From Bradyrhizobium sp. CCBAU 53340 (GTDB lineage: Bacteria; Pseudomonadota; Alphaproteobacteria; Rhizobiales; Xanthobacteraceae): DNA of 64,000 nt. Under the pieces are notes generated by a model that saw only the letters and a program-made list of their open reading frames with translations, searched no databases and was not told where the DNA came from. The position numbers and the translations under genes are program-made. Shown here piece after piece: positions 10,183-19,987 of the stretch (positions are counted from its first letter, which is position 1; every line of letters begins with the position of its first letter). The stretch is taken from contig NZ_CP030055.1 of the NCBI RefSeq assembly GCF_015291645.1, positions 2,542,001 to 2,606,000 of the forward strand, given 5' to 3'.

Positions 10183-10197
10183 TTAAGACATTCTTAA
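10183..10197. promoter_or_regulatory. CtrA-type box TTAA-N7-TTAA inside a 19-bp palindrome
   Basis: TTAA (10183-10186), seven bases and TTAA (10194-10197) match the CtrA consensus exactly. The site is the core of a palindrome with 8-bp arms at 10181-10188 and 10192-10199. It sits in the 395-bp gap between the divergent coiled-coil gene (start 10002) and the Hpt gene (start 10398), so it could control either. Four-base TTAA words are rare in DNA this GC-rich. The rest of the gap shows only AT-rich patches (for example around 10320) and no gene. Confidence 0.65.
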
Positions 10198-10397
10198 TCA
10201 TCGTTAACAGGAATGTGCCCTAACACCTTAGGCCTAAATGAAATTCTCCACCGGACTCGGGCGATTGCGGCAACTTTTCGTCAATAACCGGGCGGATTTA
10301 CGTAAAACGGCCCAAACACTTCGTTAACCATTTTCGTGCTTCGGTTACGAGGAACCGCCGGACCGGCGGACCATCGCGCGATGCCGGGGCCGGCGCC

Positions 10398-10772
10398 ATG
10401 ACACCTGAACTGCAACGGATGGACTGGATGCCCTCGCCCCCGCTTGCGCCCATCGACAGCCCGCTCGACCTCGATCACCTCTCCCGCATGACGCTCGGCG
10501 ACGCCGAGCTGGAGCAGGAGGTGCTTGCCATGTTTGCCGAGCAGGCGGTCCGACTGCTCGCGGCGATGACGGCGCTGCCGGCCGAAACCGGCGCGCTCGC
10601 GCACAAGCTCAAGGGTTCGGCGCGCGGAATCGGCGCCTTTGCGGTCGCGGATGCGGCTGCCAGCCTGGAGACCGCGGTCCGGATCGGGCATAATCAGCCC
10701 CACGCCCTCGCGGCACTGAAAGAGGCGGTCGCAGAGGCTCGCGCCGCCATTGCGGCGATCCTCAAGCACTAG
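10398..10772 (+). CDS. Stand-alone histidine phosphotransfer (Hpt) protein
   Basis: The 124-residue protein is mostly helical and carries the Hpt signature AHKLKGSARGIGAF with phospho-acceptor His69, followed by a second helix (AVADAAASLE). No kinase or receiver domain is attached, so it would shuttle phosphate between a hybrid kinase and a response regulator. The hybrid kinase at the left edge of the window is a possible but unproven partner. The gene is divergent from the polar coiled-coil gene and shares its upstream region with the CtrA box. It is not ChpT-like. Confidence 0.85.
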   Translation: MTPELQRMDWMPSPPLAPIDSPLDLDHLSRMTLGDAELEQEVLAMFAEQAVRLLAAMTALPAETGALAHKLKGSARGIGAFAVADAAASLETAVRIGHNQPHALAALKEAVAEARAAIAAILKH

Positions 10773-10950
10773 CCCGGGGTCCTTCCCAGAGCCGGAATTA
10801 TCTCGCACTAGTCTTCTGTTTTGACGCGTTTTCTTCAACGAGAACCGGCAACCCACTTCGCCTGAAAACGCTATGGCGCGGTCTTGAGCGACCCGTTATA
10901 GGACAACCCGGACCCTCCTTTTTCCCCCGATCGCGGCAGCACGAGAACAC

Positions 10951-11271
10951 ATGGCCAAAATTCACTTTGTCGACCACAAGGGCGAAACCCGCACGGTGGA
11001 AATCGAGAACGGCGCAACCGTGATGGAAGCCGCCATCCGCAACAGCATTCCCGGCATCGAGGCCGAGTGCGGCGGCGCCTGCGCCTGCGCAACCTGCCAT
11101 GTCTATGTCGACGAAGCCTGGCGCGAGAAGGTTGGCAGCCCGACGCCGATGGAAGAGGACATGCTCGACTTCGGCTTCGACGTGCGCCCGAACTCGCGCC
11201 TGTCCTGCCAGATCAAGGTCTCCGACGAGCTTGACGGGCTGGTCGTCGGGACGCCGGAACGTCAGGCCTGA
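10951..11271 (+). CDS. [2Fe-2S] ferredoxin, adrenodoxin/Isc type
   Basis: The 106-residue protein has four cluster ligands Cys40, Cys46, Cys49 and Cys86 in the C-X5-C-X2-C...C spacing of adrenodoxin-type ferredoxins ([11 protein letters not shown] and RLSCQI). It is a soluble one-electron carrier. A ferredoxin-NADP reductase lies 0.7 kb downstream on the same strand, a likely electron donor or acceptor. The stop lies only 6 bp from the stop of the convergent thioesterase gene, with no terminator between them. The natural oxidase or biosynthetic partner (P450, Isc system or other) is not visible here. Confidence 0.92.
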   Translation: MAKIHFVDHKGETRTVEIENGATVMEAAIRNSIPGIEAECGGACACATCHVYVDEAWREKVGSPTPMEEDMLDFGFDVRPNSRLSCQIKVSDELDGLVVGTPERQA

Positions 11272-11277
11272 TCTTCC

Positions 11278-11754
11278 CTAAAGAGACGATGTGCCCGGCA
11301 GCGCGACCTCGATGCCGCGCTTGTGCCAAGGCTTGAATTTCGCGATCAGCTCTGCGGTCAGCGGCGCCGGCCGGCGCGTCGCCTCGTCGAGCAAGACGCC
11401 GACCGACGTCGCCGACGCGATGCACTTTCCATTCGCGAACACGACCTGCTCGAAGGTCACCGACGTGCGCCCGAGCTTCACGACGCCGAGGCCGAGCTCG
11501 ATCGTGTTCGGCCAATGCAGCTCGGCGCGAAAATGGATGTCGAGCCGCACCATGATCCAGGCAAGGCCCGGCGGGGTCAGCCCGTATTCGGGAAGCTTCA
11601 TCAGCGTGACGCGGCCGGTCTCGAAATAGGTGGCGTAGACCGCGTTGTTGACGTGCTGGTTGGGGTCGAGATCACCGAAGCGGACGTTGTCGCTGAGGCG
11701 AAAAGGGAAGTCCTCCAGGCGTGGCGTCGTATCGAGGCGGCTTGGTGCGTTCAC
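11278..11754 (-). CDS. Acyl-CoA thioesterase, 4HBT (hotdog) family
   Basis: The 158-residue protein shows the 4-hydroxybenzoyl-CoA-thioesterase-like signature FGDLDPNQHVNNAVYATYFE near residues 26-45, including the conserved Asp and His-Val-Asn. It is a single-hotdog acyl thioesterase hydrolysing acyl-CoA or acyl-ACP; the substrate is unknown. It starts at GTG with GGAG nine bases upstream. It is divergent from the FNR gene and convergent with the ferredoxin gene, so its placement gives no operon information. Confidence 0.85.
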   Translation of the reverse strand: MNAPSRLDTTPRLEDFPFRLSDNVRFGDLDPNQHVNNAVYATYFETGRVTLMKLPEYGLTPPGLAWIMVRLDIHFRAELHWPNTIELGLGVVKLGRTSVTFEQVVFANGKCIASATSVGVLLDEATRRPAPLTAELIAKFKPWHKRGIEVALPGTSSL

Positions 11755-11872
11755 CGATTGATCTCCGTCATATCCAGCCTCGTTACAGCCCAGTTATCCT
11801 GACCCGGCAAGTGGGCGCGGCTGCGGGGCGCTCCCGCTTTTATGCCTTCCCTGATCCTTCCCCGTTGGCTAG

Positions 11873-12958
<1,086 letters not shown>

Positions 12959-13065
12959 CCGCGGCGCGAACGGGTCAGAGGTACCCCATCTTTCTGGTGC
13001 TGGAACCGTTCGCGAAATCGCCGTAGTCTGCGGCCATTGCAGTGGCAGCTAGCAAGGTGATGACA

Positions 13066-13665
13066 ATGCGGAATCGTTTTTCGAGCTTTCGGCTGCTCTC
13101 GCTCCTGACGATCGCCGTCGTGACGACGATCGGCGTGGCGAAGCCGGCTGCCGCGCAACAGCCGACCGCTGCGGGTCTCTGGCAGAAGGTCGAAGATGGC
13201 CGGCCGGTGGGCTGGTTCCTCTTTGTCGACCATAACGGCATTTTCGAAGGCATCATCGCCAAGACTTTCCCGCGTCCCGGCGACGATCCGAACGAGGCCT
13301 GCACGAAGTGCACGGACGATCGCAAGAACCAGCCGGTGCTCGGGCTCTCCTTCATCCGCGACATGAAGCGCGACGGGTTGAAATATGAGGGCGGCAACGT
13401 CGTCAACCCGCGTGACGGCAACATCTGGAAGGCCAAGATGAGCGTGAGCCCGGATGGCCAGGTCCTGACCATGCGCGGCTTCCTCGGCATTTCCCTGTTC
13501 GGCAAGGATGAGACCTGGCAGCGCCTGCCCGACACCAACCTGGCTCAGGTCGATCCGGCCATCATCGCCAAATATCTTCCCGCACAGGCCGCTGTAACCG
13601 TGCCGAAATCCGCGCCCGCAGCAAAGAAGGGCGGCGCGATGATGGCGCCGGCGCCCAAGCAATAG
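13066..13665 (+). CDS. Exported DUF2147 protein
   Basis: I start the protein at the ATG at 13066 (MRNRFSS, 199 residues); 13060 and 13042 are in-frame alternatives. A signal peptide ends near KPAAAQQ. The mature part has the DUF2147 pattern: [15 protein letters not shown], a conserved CTKC pair, [13 protein letters not shown], and a terminal [22 protein letters not shown]2147 proteins are periplasmic, calycin-like and of undefined function. The C-terminal tail is rich in Ala, Lys and Pro. The gene is convergent with the next one. Confidence 0.8.
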   Translation: MRNRFSSFRLLSLLTIAVVTTIGVAKPAAAQQPTAAGLWQKVEDGRPVGWFLFVDHNGIFEGIIAKTFPRPGDDPNEACTKCTDDRKNQPVLGLSFIRDMKRDGLKYEGGNVVNPRDGNIWKAKMSVSPDGQVLTMRGFLGISLFGKDETWQRLPDTNLAQVDPAIIAKYLPAQAAVTVPKSAPAAKKGGAMMAPAPKQ

Positions 13666-13673
13666 GCGCAGCC

Positions 13674-13721
13674 AAGGCTACGAGAATTTAAGGCTACGAG
13701 TATCCAAGGCAACGAGCATCA
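13674..13721. repeat. Three tandem 16-bp repeats between convergent genes
   Basis: AAGGCTACGAG-like units begin at 13674, 13690 and 13706, spaced exactly 16 bp. The second matches the first over 11 bases; the third differs at one. The array fills the gap and touches the 3' end of the minus-strand gene. Its function is unknown. Confidence 0.6.
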
Positions 13722-14864
13722 ATACGTCCGCGCCTTCTGGCAGGGCGAATAGAAGGTGCCGTTGCCGGCCTCGACCCGCTCGAGGCATTGCCGGGGATCG
13801 GTGATCTCGCCGTCGATCTGGAAATAATACGCCTGTAGCCCGAGGCTCAGGACGTAATGTCCCGGTGGAAGTTCGAGGTCAGCATCGCTGGCGTGAAGCT
13901 CGTACATTTCGGGTTTGCCTGGAATCGGCGCGATCCGAAACGGATAGGAGAAGTTGCGGATGACGCCAACGTCCTCTCCGCCTCCCGATGGTTTGCCGGC
14001 AGCGTTGGTCGAAAACTCCCTGACCTTCGCGACCACCCGGACCTCGAGGCGCTCCGGGATCACATTTGAAATGTCCCGGCGAAACACGATGAACTTGACG
14101 TGCCCGCTCGGCAGATGCGGCCGGCCCGGCTTCTTGAACTCCGGTGAAATCGCAATGCGCATGTCCGGCGCCATCACGCTGATTGCGTTCAACTCAGCCA
14201 GCGATTTGTCGTCGATCAAGGCGTAGATGCCGTAGTCGGTCGGAAGCACGCGCGTCGGCGGAGGAGGGGCGGAGGGGACCAGTTCGGGCTTGGCGACCGT
14301 GACAGTGGTCTCCGGTTTGGACGCGACGTGCGCGATCTCCGGCGTTTGCGACGAAATCAGCCGCCGTAGCGCAGCGAGCTTGTCTCGCTGCGAGACGATC
14401 AGGACGGTCGTGCTAACGACAATCAGGATGGCCACTGTCCGCTTGATCACCGGCAGAAGCGGACCTGATACCGCAGGCCGCTTGTTGCGGGAGATCCCGA
14501 TCCCCGACGGCAGTACGGTCGTATCGCTGGACACGAGAACACCGCCTGCATCGCTCACTCTGGACGACGTGAGTTGCTGTTGCGGCAAGCGCTCGAGCGG
14601 GGCCTGCTCGCGCGAGAACTTCTCGACCTCCTCGATCGCGACCTCGAGGGCCTGCTTCATCTGGTCGATGTCCTTGGCGTCGGCGTGGGTGAACTGCTCC
14701 TGGAGCTTGTAACGGGCGAGGTCGTAGACCATCTGCCGCCTGGCTTCGGCGTCGTCCTTGACCGTATCGAGCATGCGCGAAATCACCAGCGCAAACTGCA
14801 CCTGGTTTGCGGGCAAGTCGGTCGGGTCCTGTTGACCGGGAAGCAGGTCTCTGGAGTCGCTCAT
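13719..14864 (-). CDS. Bitopic membrane protein of unknown function
   Basis: I do not recognise this 381-residue protein. It has a soluble N-terminal part of about 135 residues with a heptad-like stretch (DIDQMKQALEVAIEEVEKF). One transmembrane helix follows at about 138-158 (TVAILIVVSTTVLIVS), then a presumably periplasmic C-terminal half with beta-type sequence (HVKFIVFRRDISNVIPERLEVRVVAK) ending in two Cys. By the positive-inside rule the N-terminus is cytoplasmic. It may sense or scaffold across the membrane. Neighbours give no clue. Confidence 0.7.
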   Translation of the reverse strand: MSDSRDLLPGQQDPTDLPANQVQFALVISRMLDTVKDDAEARRQMVYDLARYKLQEQFTHADAKDIDQMKQALEVAIEEVEKFSREQAPLERLPQQQLTSSRVSDAGGVLVSSDTTVLPSGIGISRNKRPAVSGPLLPVIKRTVAILIVVSTTVLIVSQRDKLAALRRLISSQTPEIAHVASKPETTVTVAKPELVPSAPPPPTRVLPTDYGIYALIDDKSLAELNAISVMAPDMRIAISPEFKKPGRPHLPSGHVKFIVFRRDISNVIPERLEVRVVAKVREFSTNAAGKPSGGGEDVGVIRNFSYPFRIAPIPGKPEMYELHASDADLELPPGHYVLSLGLQAYYFQIDGEITDPRQCLERVEAGNGTFYSPCQKARTY

Positions 14865-15212
14865 AGCGCCGACGGTCCAATGCCTGTCACGCCGATACCC
14901 AATTCTTCCATTCGAAACAGTCGGTTAAACGATTGCCGCGCGTCCGCGCCAGCTTGGTACACGTCCTGACACGCCAAGGAAAGTCTCCGAAGCGAGGCGG
15001 CGGACCGTCGGCACGTCACACCTCCGGGAGGGCGCGGCAGATCGGGCGTGCTTGTCGCGCCAGTAGTTCCCCGGAATGCGCGCTGGCGCCGGATTTGCAT
15101 AGCTGTCGACAAAGCTGCCGGAGGAACGAGTCGCCGTTTCTGCGCCTGCTCAAGGGCGCGAGCGGTCTTGCTTGTTCCTGACGGTGCCGACTTCGATCCG
15201 TGAGATGACGCT
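14865..15212. other. Intergenic stretch without recognisable gene
   Basis: This 348-bp gap lies between divergent genes. Short open frames in it have no convincing codon use, ribosome site or homology I can recognise. It presumably holds two promoters. No clear motif was found. Confidence 0.5.
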
Positions 15213-15569
15213 ATGAGATCTGCAAGACTGTGTGCGGCGACGCTGCTGGGCCTGATGACGGCGTTGGCAACATCGGCGCTCGCGCGCGATGATGGACGCT
15301 ATGCCAACTCTCCGCTGAAGCCCTGGTTCGAGAGTCTGCGCAGCGAGTACGGGCAGTGCTGCTCGGATGCCGACGGCTATGTCGTCGCCGATGTCGACTG
15401 GGAGTCCGACAAGGGACACTACCGCGTGCATCTCGACGAGGAGTGGGTCGTCGTGCCCGATGGTGCTGTCATCACCGAGCCGAACAAGATCGGCCGCACC
15501 ATGGTGTGGAAGCATTATATCGACGGTCACCCGCGCGTGCGGTGCTTCATGCCGGGCAGCATGACCTGA
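15213..15569 (+). CDS. Small exported protein with Cys-Cys motif
   Basis: This 118-residue protein has a clear signal peptide (MRSARLCAATLLGLMTALATSALA). The short mature domain contains QCCSDADGY, a WESDKGHYRVHLDEEWVVVPD segment and a final Cys (RCFMPGS). Similar small periplasmic proteins with the QCCS motif are, as I recall, common in Bradyrhizobium and relatives, but no function is known to me. The three mature cysteines suggest a disulfide or metal site. Confidence 0.7.
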   Translation: MRSARLCAATLLGLMTALATSALARDDGRYANSPLKPWFESLRSEYGQCCSDADGYVVADVDWESDKGHYRVHLDEEWVVVPDGAVITEPNKIGRTMVWKHYIDGHPRVRCFMPGSMT

Positions 15570-15621
15570 AGGCGCTGACAGCGTCCGCACCGGATGCGAA
15601 CGCTGCAGGAGAGGGGGACGC

Positions 15622-15891
15622 TTAGCGTGCTTCGGCGTCGGCGTTCGCGCTGGCGAGCCGTTTCACGCGCGGTGACAGCACGGACATCTGCGCAGGCGAG
15701 GCGGGCATGCCGGCGACGGTCATCGTGGCCGCGGTTGGTTGCTGCTCGACGCCGGTGGCACCGAGTACCTGCACTTGCATCGCCGAGATCGGAAACGACT
15801 TCACTTCATAGGCGGGAAGTTCGCCAGCAAATGCGCCGGCTGAGCTCGCAATCATCGCGCCGGCAACGGCAATCATCGAAAGAACACGCAT
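15622..15891 (-). CDS. Small exported hypothetical protein
   Basis: I place the start at 15891 (MRVLSMIAVAGAM), where GGAG lies eight bases upstream. A longer frame upstream has no such site. The 89-residue product has a signal peptide cleaved near AGAFAGE, then a short Val/Ala/Pro/Ser-rich mature part (YEVKSFPISAMQVQVLG). No family recognised. It may be a small periplasmic or cell-surface peptide. Confidence 0.6.
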   Translation of the reverse strand: MRVLSMIAVAGAMIASSAGAFAGELPAYEVKSFPISAMQVQVLGATGVEQQPTAATMTVAGMPASPAQMSVLSPRVKRLASANADAEAR

Positions 15892-16112
15892 TTCAAAATC
15901 TCCGTTGAAAATATCAATCGGAGGTTTGGTCGCGGCACTGCGGTAACAGGTTCGCCCGTATGCGAACATTCGTCTGCCAATGGCGGAGATATTTGGTTGC
16001 GTGGCGCGACAGCGATGAAGCGAAGAGGCCGCTTTGCGCGCCTTTTGTTTCTAGACGGTTTCACCGAGGCGGTCGCGTGCGGTCAAGCAAAGGTTAAGAG
16101 TGTGGCCTCGAG

Positions 16113-17114
16113 TCAGCGTATCCGGAATGCCGCCGCGCGGATGTCGGATGGCGTCGCGCCATAGGCGCGGCGGAAGGTCCGGTTGAAATAGGAGATGTCG
16201 GAGAAGCCGCACTCGAAGGCGATCGCGCTGATCGTGTGGGCCGCAAAGGCAGGATCGCGCAGCATCTGTGATGCGCGCTCGACCCGGCGTGCAAGCAAAT
16301 ATTCCGAGAACGTCGTGCCGTCGCGCTCGAACAGCTTGTGCACGTAGCGGGGTGTCACGCCGTGACGCAGGGCGATCGTCGCGGCCGAGAGGTCGCCTAC
16401 GCCGAGCCGCTGGCGGATCTCAGCCTTGATCGATTGCAATCGCGCGGCGGCCATCCCGCGCTGCCTTGCCTCGTGCGCCGCATCGGCATTGGCTCCGATC
16501 GCGAGCGCAGCGAGATCGACGATGTGGCTCGCCGCAGCCTTGGCCAACGCCGCCTCGAGCGGGCCATTCTCGTGCAGGGTCTGCACGTAGCGGACCAACA
16601 GCCGCAGCGCGGGATTCTCGGAAGGAAGCTGGCTGGCAAAGGTCGAGTCGAGGTCGCGCACCAGGGCCGAGACCTCCGGCCGAGGAAGCACGATGGTGAT
16701 GAAGCTGCCGAAGCTGTGCATCGTGTTCACCGACGGATCGGTGCCCGAGATGATCGAGGCGGAGCCGGGCCGGCAGATGATCTCGCGGCCAAGCTGCTTC
16801 GTCGTTGCGGCGCCGCTCATCAAGACCGACAATCCGAATCCGTCCCGGGCACTGGCGAGATGCTGCCGGGTGACGTGATAGTGGGCCGGCGAGCGGGAGC
16901 CGGTTACCACGCCAACGCCGGGCAACCCCTGGAAGGTCACGCTGGCATGAAAAGGCGTGTCGTCGAGCGTCTCGATGTCCACATTGGCGATGTTGCGGCC
17001 GTAGATCTCGCGCCACATGGCAAGGCGCCGGTGAGCCGGGAACGCGTCAGTCGATGTCTGGACAGGGGCGAAGGGCGGGGTCGGAGACGTCATGCTGCTT
17101 GGGTCGCAATCCAT
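16113..17114 (-). CDS. AraC-family transcriptional regulator
   Basis: The 333-residue protein has an N-terminal sensor domain of the AraC-binding-like type (about 20-210). A C-terminal AraC/XylS double helix-turn-helix follows (about 225-330), with LSAATIALRHGVTPRYVHKLFE and the family hallmark ISAIAFECGFSDISYFNRTFRRAYG. The start is uncertain; an ATG at 17093 (MTSPTPP) is possible. It is divergent from the outer-membrane gene set at 17365-21466 across a 250-bp gap, so those genes are plausible targets. This is inferred from position only. Confidence 0.88.
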   Translation of the reverse strand: MDCDPSSMTSPTPPFAPVQTSTDAFPAHRRLAMWREIYGRNIANVDIETLDDTPFHASVTFQGLPGVGVVTGSRSPAHYHVTRQHLASARDGFGLSVLMSGAATTKQLGREIICRPGSASIISGTDPSVNTMHSFGSFITIVLPRPEVSALVRDLDSTFASQLPSENPALRLLVRYVQTLHENGPLEAALAKAAASHIVDLAALAIGANADAAHEARQRGMAAARLQSIKAEIRQRLGVGDLSAATIALRHGVTPRYVHKLFERDGTTFSEYLLARRVERASQMLRDPAFAAHTISAIAFECGFSDISYFNRTFRRAYGATPSDIRAAAFRIR

Positions 17115-17364
17115 CGTCCGGTCGTTCGATGGCTCTGACCCTTGTTAGCGGATTTTCGCACCATTTCAATCGCGAGGGTCCGACTGTGGCCGCGATGCAT
17201 CGGATGCCGGCAAAACGCCGATGAGTTCACACCGGTCCAATCCAGTTCATCCCAGTCCGAGCCTGCCGCAGCAACCCGCGGCTAGGTGTTTCGCACGAGC
17301 CGAAGCAGCCGCGTCGGCGTGAGTCCCGACGCACGCGGCGGAGACGATTTCTGGAGGAGTGGGA

Positions 17365-19053
17365 ATGAGATTTGGTCTCGGGTTTCGCAACGTGTTGCTC
17401 ACGACGACATCCGTCGCGGCAATCGCGGTGTGCGGCGTCACGTCGGCGATGGCCGGCGACAACGAGGCGCTTTTGTCGCTCCTGGCCAGCAAGGGCGTGA
17501 TCTCGTCGAGCGAAGCCCGCGCCATCACCTCCGCACCAGCCGCACAGCAGAACGATCGCCTGGTGGCGATCCTGCGCAAGAAGGGCGTGCTCGCCGACGG
17601 CGACATTCAGGCGCTCAAATCGAAGTCGCGGCCGGAGAGCGTGGCCAGCACGGATGCCCGACCAGCCCCGGCGTCCGTCGTGCCGCCCCCGGCCGCGGCG
17701 CCTGCCGGTCCAGCGCCGATGCCGCGCAAGGCGACCGCATTTGAGATCGGCGGCTTCGAGATCGCGCCGGTCGGCTACATTGCACTCACTGGCGTGAGCC
17801 GCAATACCAACACGGGTAACGCGACCACGACCAACTTCGGCGCGATCCCATTCGACAATACAATCGGCGGCAACATGACCGAGACGCGCATGTCGGCGCA
17901 GAACTCGGTGTTCGGCCTGCGCGTGCACGGCAACCTCAGGGGCGTCGACCTCACCGGCTATTTCGAAGGCGATTTCAACGGCAACGATCCGGCCAACGTC
18001 TATGTCAACTCCAACAGCCACACCTTTCGCATGCGGCTTGCGTATGCCGACGTGAAGGCAGGGCAGTTCGAGACGAGCTTTGGCCAGACCTATAGCTGGT
18101 TGACGCCGAACCGCTACGGCATGGGCCCCGATCCGTCGGACGTTTTTCTGACCAATAACATCGACCAGAATTTTCAGGTCGGCCTGCCCTGGGCGCGCCA
18201 GGCGGCGGCGCATTTTGCGTGGCACGCGACGCCGAATTTCACCATCGGTGCCGGCGTCGAAAACCCGCAGCAATTCGTCGGCGCGGGTGAGGTGACCTAT
18301 CCCTTCGCCTTCAATGCGCAGCTTGCGTCGCAGTTCGATACCGGTGCCGTCCCCGGCGCGCCGAACCGGGCGCCCGATGTGGTCGCCAAGGCGGCCTACG
18401 ACAGCGACGTCTGGTCCGGTACGCGGCTGCATGTCGAGGCGGCCGGCATGTGGCGGCATTTCCGCTCAACGAATATCCCGACGACGATCGGTTCGAGCTT
18501 CAGCTGGCATGATACGAACGGATGGGCGACGACGGTTGGGGCGAATCTCGAATTCTTCAGGACATTTACGCTTGTCGGCAATGCGTTCTGGAGCAATGGC
18601 GGCGGCCGCTATCTTGGTGCGCTTGGTCCTGACGTCGTGCCTACGGTGACCGGTAGCGGAGGCGTGTACGACGTCGCGCTCTCGACGGTTCGCTCGCACG
18701 GCTATCTCGCCGGCTTCGAGTGGCGCGTGCTCGAGCCGACGATCCTGGCGGCCTATTACGGGCAGGCGTTCTTCGACAGCAACTACTTCCTGGATCCGAC
18801 CAACCCGCTTCCCGGCCGCTATGCTGGCTTCGGCGGTCCGAACTCGCCGAACACGGCCAACAAGCAGATCGAGCAATGGACGGTCGATCTCAAGCACACT
18901 TTCTGGGCCGACCCGCAATACGGTGCCATCTCGGGCCTTGCGCAATACTCCTATCTGCGACGCGAGCCCTGGTTCGTCGCAGCCGGCGCGCCCGGCGAGG
19001 CCCACACCCACCTGTTCTTCACTGAACTGCGCTACCAGCTTCCAGGCAATTGA
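17365..19053 (+). CDS. Outer-membrane porin-like protein
   Basis: The start is the ATG at 17365, preceded by GGAGGAG. The 562-residue product has a signal peptide (to about AMAGD), then a short helical region and a Pro/Ala linker (about 30-125). A long beta-rich domain follows with alternating aromatic strands (FEIGGFEIAPVGYIALTG, FGLRVHGNLRGVDLTGYFEGDF) and ends ELRYQLPGN. The layout, a small N-terminal segment before a barrel, resembles DcaP-like trimeric porins, but I cannot fix the family. It is followed after 20 bp by another barrel gene, probably in one operon. Confidence 0.7.
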   Translation: MRFGLGFRNVLLTTTSVAAIAVCGVTSAMAGDNEALLSLLASKGVISSSEARAITSAPAAQQNDRLVAILRKKGVLADGDIQALKSKSRPESVASTDARPAPASVVPPPAAAPAGPAPMPRKATAFEIGGFEIAPVGYIALTGVSRNTNTGNATTTNFGAIPFDNTIGGNMTETRMSAQNSVFGLRVHGNLRGVDLTGYFEGDFNGNDPANVYVNSNSHTFRMRLAYADVKAGQFETSFGQTYSWLTPNRYGMGPDPSDVFLTNNIDQNFQVGLPWARQAAAHFAWHATPNFTIGAGVENPQQFVGAGEVTYPFAFNAQLASQFDTGAVPGAPNRAPDVVAKAAYDSDVWSGTRLHVEAAGMWRHFRSTNIPTTIGSSFSWHDTNGWATTVGANLEFFRTFTLVGNAFWSNGGGRYLGALGPDVVPTVTGSGGVYDVALSTVRSHGYLAGFEWRVLEPTILAAYYGQAFFDSNYFLDPTNPLPGRYAGFGGPNSPNTANKQIEQWTVDLKHTFWADPQYGAISGLAQYSYLRREPWFVAAGAPGEAHTHLFFTELRYQLPGN

Positions 19054-19073
19054 GTGAGACGAGGATAGAACCA

Positions 19074-19781
19074 ATGATCAAGTACACAATTGCCCTCGTT
19101 TCGATGCTGGGCGTTCTCGCAGGGCAGGCCGAGGCCGCGGATCTCTCCGCAGTGCCCTACGCCGCTGTGACTGCGGCGGCGCCGTGGACCGGATTTCACG
19201 TCGGTCTTGTCGCCGGCTGGGGGCGCGGCAGCGCAAACCAGGATTATCCGACCCTGCCTCTTATCGGCAATTCCGGTGACTTCGGGCAGACTGGCTGGAT
19301 CGGAGGAGCCACGCTCGGATACGACTGGCAGTTCGGCACGTTCGTCGCCGGCGTCGAGGGGGATCTCTCCGCCGCGGACATTGATGGCAACACGTCGAAC
19401 GGCTTCTGCGCGGGCTCGTTTCCCTGTCGGACGAAAGTCACATGGCTGCACACCGGCCGCGCCCGCGTCGGCGTGACGTTCGGAGATGTCATGCCGTATG
19501 TCACGGGTGGTGTTGCAGTTGCCGGACTGAAGGCCTGGAATCAGTTCAACCCGACCAACTCCGAGCCGAGCGCCGTCTGGGGCGGCGTTGTTGGTGGCGG
19601 CGTGGAATGGTTGTTCCTGCCGAATTGGTCGGCCAAGGCCGAATACCTGTTCGTCCCCTCGTTCAGTACGGCCACCTCAACCGACCTGCCCGATGCCAGG
19701 GTGAACGAACGCAATGTCAGCCTGGTGCGGTTCGGCGTGAACTATCATTTCGGCGAGCCGCCGCTGAGGGCGCGGTACTGA
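19074..19781 (+). CDS. Outer-membrane beta-barrel protein (Omp25/31-like)
   Basis: I choose ATG 19074 because the signal peptide MIKYTIALVSMLGVLAGQAEA begins there, with GAGGAT upstream. The 235-residue product has the Omp25/31 family pattern: WTGFHVGLVAGWGRG near the mature N-terminus, GGATLGYDWQFGTFVAGVEGDLS, GRARVGVTFGDVMPYVTGG, WSAKAEYLFV, and a C-terminal VRFGVNYHFG strand. An eight-stranded barrel is expected. It is probably co-transcribed with the preceding porin-like gene. Confidence 0.85.
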   Translation: MIKYTIALVSMLGVLAGQAEAADLSAVPYAAVTAAAPWTGFHVGLVAGWGRGSANQDYPTLPLIGNSGDFGQTGWIGGATLGYDWQFGTFVAGVEGDLSAADIDGNTSNGFCAGSFPCRTKVTWLHTGRARVGVTFGDVMPYVTGGVAVAGLKAWNQFNPTNSEPSAVWGGVVGGGVEWLFLPNWSAKAEYLFVPSFSTATSTDLPDARVNERNVSLVRFGVNYHFGEPPLRARY

Positions 19782-19987
19782 GCGTCGCAGCGCCGGCTCA
19801 AGTGGATTGAACGGGGTGTGAGACCCTTGTGAATTGTTGCTGGAATGTCTCATCCGCGCGGCCATGAAAGAGCAAGTGCACGACAGACCAAGGATGTTCA
19901 CTCGAGTCCAAGTCGTGCCGCGCGGCACCCGCTAGATCATTTCATCGTGCAAGGCCGCTCCGTTCGCCCAGGATTCGGGGCGCATAA

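Noticed and set aside
4315..10197. Very long plus-strand open frames (for example 4315-7197, 6158-7819, 7948-10197) opposite the coiled-coil gene
   Set aside because: They are antisense shadows created by the regular, high-GC repeat coding. Their translations are low-complexity Arg/Gly/Asp/Val-rich or Ser/Ala-rich, with no ribosome sites or domains.
10194..10208. Second CtrA half-site pair (TTAA-N6-TTAAC)
   Set aside because: The spacing is six, not seven, so it does not meet the consensus; only the TTAA-N7-TTAA site was kept.
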